From Chara braunii (taxonomy: Eukaryota; Streptophyta; Charophyceae; Charales; Characeae), in NCBI GenBank assembly GCA_003427395.1, contig BFEA01000013.1:6235256-6256886 (forward strand): a DNA stretch of 21,631 nt, written 5' to 3'. Shown here in pieces: positions 17,923 through 21,631 of this stretch. The position numbers and the translations under genes are program-made. Each line of letters starts with the position of its first letter. Within the stretch, counting starts at the first letter, position 1. The notes below the pieces were generated by a model. That model worked only from the letters and a program-made list of their open reading frames with translations, was not told the DNA's origin and ran no database searches.

Positions 17923-18300
17923 GTGATACATTATTTCCCTGCGCTCCAAGTGAACTTTCTTGTCCTGCGCACCAAGTTGTGTCGAGCCGCCGCGATACAT
18001 GTTCTCCCTAACCGCCTCAAGAAAGGGTTTTATGTTGTAATCTGTGTTGCTTTTATGTTGTCTCAAGAAGGGGATCCTAACCGCCTTCCCGACAATAGAT
18101 CCCTCTTCAAAATGGAAATGACAGCGGGCGGCTCCAACCAGGGCACTCTCTGACTCGATTGCGAGGGGGGGTAAAACTCATACGCAGACAGTGGGGAGGT
18201 GGGAGGAGACTCGGAGTGCCGGTGTCTGTGGGCTAGTCCAGTGTCACTGGCTCCAACCTGCCGCCTTTCCCGAGGTTATCAGGTCGTTCCCCGCCAGCTG
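17923..18300. other. Short direct repeats, no clear gene
   Basis: CTAACCGCCT occurs near 18009 and 18079, each beside CTCAAGAA(A)GGG. TGCGC(T/A)CCAAGT occurs near 17940 and 17968. The 87-codon plus-strand frame at 17890-18153 spans them but shows no domain. Confidence 0.45.
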
Positions 18301-18363
18301 GATCCCCGCCTAGGCTGATGTTAGTAGGGGGAGGGGTAATCAGGGAGGCACAGCGACCTGCCA

Positions 18364-18717
18364 TTGCCCGGTGTCCCCCGCCTGCGCTGCACTTCACGCT
18401 ACGCCCTGTCCCTTCGTCGCAATTGCACCGTGACGCGCCAAGGTGAGTCGGTGCTTGCATTCTCTTCTTGCTCCGCCCCTCCTCTTCTACACTACTATAA
18501 AAATCATTATTTCTTATCGCAGGGCATGAATCGCAGGCCGGTAACGCGCCGCAGACGGCCCAGATTGCAGGCCTGCCCACCCCTCGAATCGTGTCCCATC
18601 CCTCCGCCCGCCCGTCTGCCCGTAATCGTGCCGCCCCCCCCCCCAAAGGTGTCGTTTGGCCATGCTTTTGCATGCGACACGGTGACGGTGTCGGCTACCA
18701 TGACGGAGCCGATATGA
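18364..18717 (+). CDS. Possible small spliced gene in a GC-rich island (80-nt intron at 18443-18522)
   Basis: The unspliced frame is open for 117 codons from ATG 18364 in a GC-rich segment. A good intron candidate interrupts it: CCAAG|GTGAGT at 18443 and TTTCTTATCGCAG|GG ending at 18522, pyrimidine-rich before the acceptor and AT-richer than its flanks. Splicing would shift the downstream reading frame into Ala/Pro/Arg-rich sequence. Long minus-strand frames overlap (for example 18673-18233), as expected in GC-rich DNA. No domain is recognised and the C run near 18634 could hide a sequencing error. The case rests on the splice signals alone. Confidence 0.25.
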   Translation: MPGVPRLRCTSRYALSLRRNCTVTRQGESVLAFSSCSAPPLLHYYKNHYFLSQGMNRRPVTRRRRPRLQACPPLESCPIPPPARLPVIVPPPPPKVSFGHAFACDTVTVSATMTEPI

Positions 18718-19337
18718 GATGAAATGGGTGTGCACGCTTGGCGTCACACTTGAAAAACGATTTCCTCGGCCATTGAGGTCGAGGCGAAACGGTGAGAAAA
18801 TTTCAAAAATATGCGCGCGCGTTGTGATGGTTAGGATTAGTAGTGATAACCCTCCGACCGAGAAGGTCGAGGGGTTGACTGGGTAAGTGTCGTGTCGGAT
18901 AGATCTACGACACACTGGGATTTGGCCTGGTACCTGTCTACCCACTGGTACCAGGTGTTTAAAAATGTCAGTTTTTGTCTTCTTCTGCTCGGTCTTGAAA
19001 TACTCGGCATATCTACCTCTACTTGGTGTGGTACCGTCCCACCTGTTACTTGAGTATTTTCCGCGGCTCTTAGCTGCCGCGGACCTCTTTCCTGGCATTT
19101 GAGTGTTTACCCCGCCGCGACCCTCGATGTCGCAGCCACGGCTAAGTACCGGCCCTTAGGGCCTTCCGATGAAATACGTGCCCTTGCGGGTCACACACGC
19201 GCTCAAGGCGAAAGGCATTCAGATGGGCACGCGGACCAGCAAGCATGCACACACGCATAGTCTAGAACGGGCTCAGGCCGCTGGTTGGACTGAGCCCCGC
19301 TACTATATAGATAGTAGAGCTGCTCTTTTCACTTGAA

Positions 19338-19405
19338 GTGGGAGCTAGCTTAGTAGGTTTAGGCACATGAATTTGAAGCGACGGATGTAGGGATCGAATC
19401 GAGTC
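19338..19405 (+). other. tRNA-like A box and B box, copy B
   Basis: TAGCTTAGTAGG (19346-19357) is a good A box and GGGATCGAATCG (19390-19401) a partial B box. Being kept in both diverged copies makes chance less likely than for one copy alone. Confidence 0.35.
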
Positions 19406-19466
19406 TACATCTGAGCTAGTTCCTTTTTGCAGGGAGCTCAGCTTTAGCCCCGGTTGCAGGCAAACG

Positions 19467-19479
19467 GGGACTTGAACTG
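19467..19479 (-). other. tRNA T-arm-like block on the minus strand, copy B
   Basis: On the minus strand it reads CCAGTTCAAGTCC, preceded by CTGAGGTCG, like the variable loop and T-arm of a tRNA. It corresponds to 16426-16437 in copy A. Confidence 0.35.
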
Positions 19480-20411
19480 GCGACCTCAGTTCACTACGAG
19501 TAGTTGGTTAGTTGAAACCTGAACCTCTACCCGACACTTGGCAGCATAGGGAAGTTCAGCTGTTAGATTCTGTTTTTTTTTTTCTTTCTTTTCTTCTTTA
19601 TTTAATTCTTAGTTCTTATCTTTTATTTTTCTTATTTCTTATTTTCTTATCTCCGATATTCCTCGCCATTCCCGAATCTAAGGCCTACAGTTTTCTTCGA
19701 TGAATCTGCCGAAAGATCCCGGGCAGATTCATTCCCGGGATTTTCCCGACGTCCGCATCGCTGCCCAAGATCGAAACATGCCAGAGGGAGACGAGGAGAT
19801 CGATGACGAAGGGTGGTAGGACGTGGTGCATGCGTAGGGAGTAGGAGAACAACGCGCAGAAAGGGGGGATCGCCAAGCAAAGGAAGAAGACGGTAGCACG
19901 GAGAAAAGGGAGGAGGATCGCGCAAAAGCAGACGGGCACTGCGCATGCAAATCAGAAGAGATGGCGAGAAAAGCGAGGAGAAGGAGAAGAGGGAGGAGAA
20001 GAAGAAGAAGGGGGGAGGAGAAAAAGAAGAAGAACGAGGGAGAAGGGAAGGGGGTTCATCGCGGTGGGGAAGATTGTTGTAATTATCGATCTTGAAAGAG
20101 GAATGCCCACTAAGCGCGAATCACTGGCTCACGCTGATTACGTCCCTGCCCTTCGCACACACCTCTGTCACTCCTACCGATTGAATGGGCCGGTGAAGTG
20201 TCTGGATTGCGGTGATCTCGGCGGTTTGCCGCTGGGGGGTGTCGTGAAAGGTTCATTGAACCTTATTACGAAGAGGGAGGAGAGGAAGAAAAAGATGAAG
20301 GAGAGGGAGAAGAAGGAGAAAGAGGGAGGAGGAGAAGAATGCTTACCTGAGCTTGCGGGCGGACAACGGCAGCTCCGACGACGGCGGCTCCGAAGACAAC
20401 GGTAACGACGA

Positions 20412-20590
20412 CGACGGCGGGAAGAGAAGGAAGAGGTAAGTCTCCGATCTTGCAGCTTACCTCATGGTACACCAATAGGATGAATAAAATAGAATAAATA
20501 AATAAAAATAAATAAACAAATAAAAAATATATACATATAAGTCGAATAAATCTACCTCTTAAACGTGGGTATATTCATTACCATACCTAT
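20412..20590. other. Inverted splice-donor words and AT-rich spacer
   Basis: GAGGTAAG (20433-20440) on the plus strand and its exact complement CTTACCTC (20456-20463) form an 8-bp inverted repeat, so a donor-like word faces outward on each strand. An A/T-rich spacer (20480-20540) follows. No gene is supported. Confidence 0.5.
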
Positions 20591-20820
20591 GTGTGTGTGT
20601 GTGTGTGTGTAAGAGGGAGAGGGAGACGATAAGTCTCCAACCTTGGCCGACAACTAAGTCGCCCACTCGCGCCTCGCTGTGCGCTACTTGGATCGATAGA
20701 TGAGCAAATCAAGAAGTGGCAGTGTATACTTCCACGTTTCAACGGAAGATTCATTCCGTTTTTGCTCATCCTATCGATGTAATGTGTGTGAGTGTGTATG
20801 TGTGTGTGTGTGTGTGTGTG
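20591..20820. repeat. Tandem ~200-bp unit 1 with GT tracts and a foldback
   Basis: The unit contains a GT microsatellite (20591-20610), AAGTCTCC..CTTGG..AAGTC, GCGCTACTTGGATCG, then an 87-nt foldback (20692-20778), then another GT tract. It is closely similar to the following unit. Confidence 0.85.
20692..20778. repeat. 87-nt foldback, copy 1
   Basis: ATCGATAGATGAGCAAA at the left end is the inverted repeat of TTTGCTCATCCTATCGAT at the right end, with one extra base on the right. The interior (AAGTGGCAGTGTATACTTCC and ACGGAAGATTCATTCCGT) has further short arms. Total length and end structure resemble a tiny MITE or an RNA hairpin. Confidence 0.8.
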
Positions 20821-20985
20821 AAAGAGACTATAAGTCTCCAAACTTGACCATCAGCCAAGTCTCCAACTCGCGGCTCACCGCGCGCTACTTGGATCGGTAG
20901 AATGAGCAAACCAAAAAGTGGCAGTGTATATTTCCACGTTTCAACTGAAGATTCATTCCGTTAGTGCTCATTCTATCGATGGAAG

Positions 20986-21065
<80 letters not shown>
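20821..21065. repeat. Tandem ~200-bp unit 2 with GT and GA tracts
   Basis: This repeats unit 1 (AAGTCTCC..CTTG..AAGTC, GCGCTACTTGGATCG, foldback) and ends in a long GT tract (about 20989-21030) joined to a GA tract (21031-21065). Confidence 0.85.
20893..20980. repeat. 88-nt foldback, copy 2
   Basis: ATCGGTAGAATGAGCA and TGCTCATTCTATCGAT form the terminal inverted repeat. Compared with copy 1, the base pair beside ATGAGC is A-T here, so both arms agree within this copy. The interior is nearly identical to copy 1. Confidence 0.8.
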
Positions 21066-21066
<1 letters not shown>

Positions 21067-21079
21067 TGAAGACGCTTAC

Positions 21080-21149
21080 CTGTTGGCTGCTAGTCCCAAT
21101 AGCAGCGATCGGGCAACCGACCCGAACACAATGCACCAACTCCGCATGA
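21080..21149 (-). other. Candidate 70-nt internal exon, minus strand
   Basis: On the minus strand it starts after TTTGATACAG (acceptor at 21150) and ends at CAACAG|GTAAGC (donor at 21079). A perfect TACTAAC branch-site word lies at 21176-21170, about 20-25 nt before the acceptor, followed by a pyrimidine-rich run. All three splice signals are strong. The product is unknown and could be non-coding. Confidence 0.4.
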
Positions 21150-21458
21150 CTGTATCAAACGGGAGAATAGTTAGTATACATTCGTATCTCTTATATTATA
21201 ATCGTTCTTATTCTTATTCTTATTCTTATTTTTATTATTATTATTATTATTATTATCGTTAGTATTAATATAACTCCTATTAGTATCATGTTTTGAACCC
21301 CACAGGAGGAGAAGACAATGCACGCACGATGGAGATGGTGACGAAGTAAGGGCGCGGCAAGCCGAGGGGCAATGCACAGGGGGATAACAAGAATGGGGGA
21401 GGGGCGAGAGAAGAAGAATAAGAAAAAGAGGAGGGGGGTATCGAGTTCGGGCACTTAC
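21150..21458 (-). other. Candidate 309-nt intron, minus strand
   Basis: It begins GTAAGTG directly after CCAG (exon end 21459), continues with a C/T-rich stretch, holds the TTCTTA and TTA microsatellites (21205-21256), and ends with TACTAAC..ACAG. The upstream exon contains in-frame stops in the frames I checked, so I cannot define a protein. Confidence 0.4.
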
Positions 21459-21551
21459 CTGGCATGACGTGGCGACAACGGGCAGCGGACCAGCAGGTTG
21501 CTGGTTGTCTCCTACACTATACGAACATGGGCCCAATCAGGAGCCAAGTGC

Positions 21552-21554
<3 letters not shown>

Positions 21555-21631
<77 letters not shown>
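21555..21631. repeat. GA microsatellite at the window end
   Basis: At least 38 GA dinucleotides run to the last base, so the tract continues beyond the window. Confidence 0.95.

Larger units (their letters stand above)
18765..20347. repeat. Diverged ~1.6-kb repeat family, copy B
   Basis: This copy is collinear with 15591-17344. Matching blocks: CTCGGCCATTGAGGTCGAG (18765-18783); CCTCCGACCGAGAAGGTCGAGG near 18850; TTGAGTGTTTACCCC..AAGTACCGGCCCTTAGGGCC (19099-19163); the tRNA-like module (19346-19402); the minus-strand T-arm (19467-19479); CGACACTTGGC (19532-19542); a T-rich tract (19574-19660); a purine-rich tract (19970-20060 and 20270-20340); and a minus-strand CAG|GTAAGC at 20349-20342. 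The GGCCC-TT(C/A)G-type hairpin is kept in both copies. The minus-strand frame 19098-18514 (194 codons) lies inside this repeat and is not recognised. Confidence 0.75.

Noticed and set aside
18514-19098. 194-codon minus-strand frame
   Set aside because: It overlaps repeat copy B and a GC-rich island, has no recognisable domain, and competes with other open frames on both strands.
15591-20347. Copies A and B as the two LTRs of one retrotransposon
   Set aside because: They are strongly diverged, only about 1.4 kb lies between them, and no primer site or coding remnant is seen there. Two separate insertions or an old duplication fit at least as well.

Overview
The window looks like repeat-rich nuclear DNA from a eukaryote, most likely of the green-plant lineage. 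Four things point there: long ATT/TTA, GA and GT microsatellites; a textbook plant-type retrotransposon primer binding site complementary to the 3' end of tRNA-Asp (7791-7810); a gag-like frame with a CCHC zinc knuckle (11564-12403); and a plant-type mitochondrial small-subunit rRNA 3' end (3945-4134). The gag resembles, from memory, retroelement proteins of charophyte algae such as Chara; that is an impression, not a search result. I see no intact, confidently recognisable host protein gene. Most open frames are low-complexity or repeat artefacts.

Layout. 1-705: two diverged copies of one segment, each running into an ATT microsatellite. 1380-2600: two oppositely biased low-complexity blocks (ACAGAC-like, then GTCTGTG-like). 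3333-4134: organelle-derived DNA, namely a decayed group II intron reverse transcriptase/maturase whose frame runs directly into the last ~190 nt of a mitochondrial SSU rRNA. 4600-6950: the most striking part, more than 25 short inverted repeats. Eight of them form a 51-bp satellite whose hairpin keeps a CGT-type loop while the stem bases change in pairs. Others have stems of 15-23 bp, again often with CCGTG or CCGGGT at the tip.

7260-7810: a probable LTR end with two strong stems, then the tRNA-Asp primer binding site. 7811-11500: decayed sequence with scattered foldbacks. 11514-12442: a broken gag (one frameshift and several in-frame TGAs). 12443-14220: nothing recognised. 14232-14530: a GTAC-rich palindromic cluster. 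15249-15302: a degenerate tRNA-like sequence.

15591-17344 and 18765-20347 are two collinear, diverged copies of one ~1.6-1.75 kb repeat family. Each carries tRNA-like A/B boxes on the plus strand, a tRNA T-arm on the minus strand, a T-rich tract, a purine-rich tract and a minus-strand CAG|GTAAG splice-donor motif. Between them lie a 75-bp inverted repeat and a possible small spliced transcript. 20591-21065 holds two tandem ~200-bp units, each with an 87-88 nt foldback, flanked by GT/GA microsatellites. A good minus-strand intron candidate (TACTAAC branch site) lies at 21150-21458.

Nothing suggests genes acting together in a pathway. The window is best read as layered mobile and organelle-derived debris. 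The hairpin-rich tract at 4.6-6.9 kb is the strongest candidate for an undescribed element or structured transcript.
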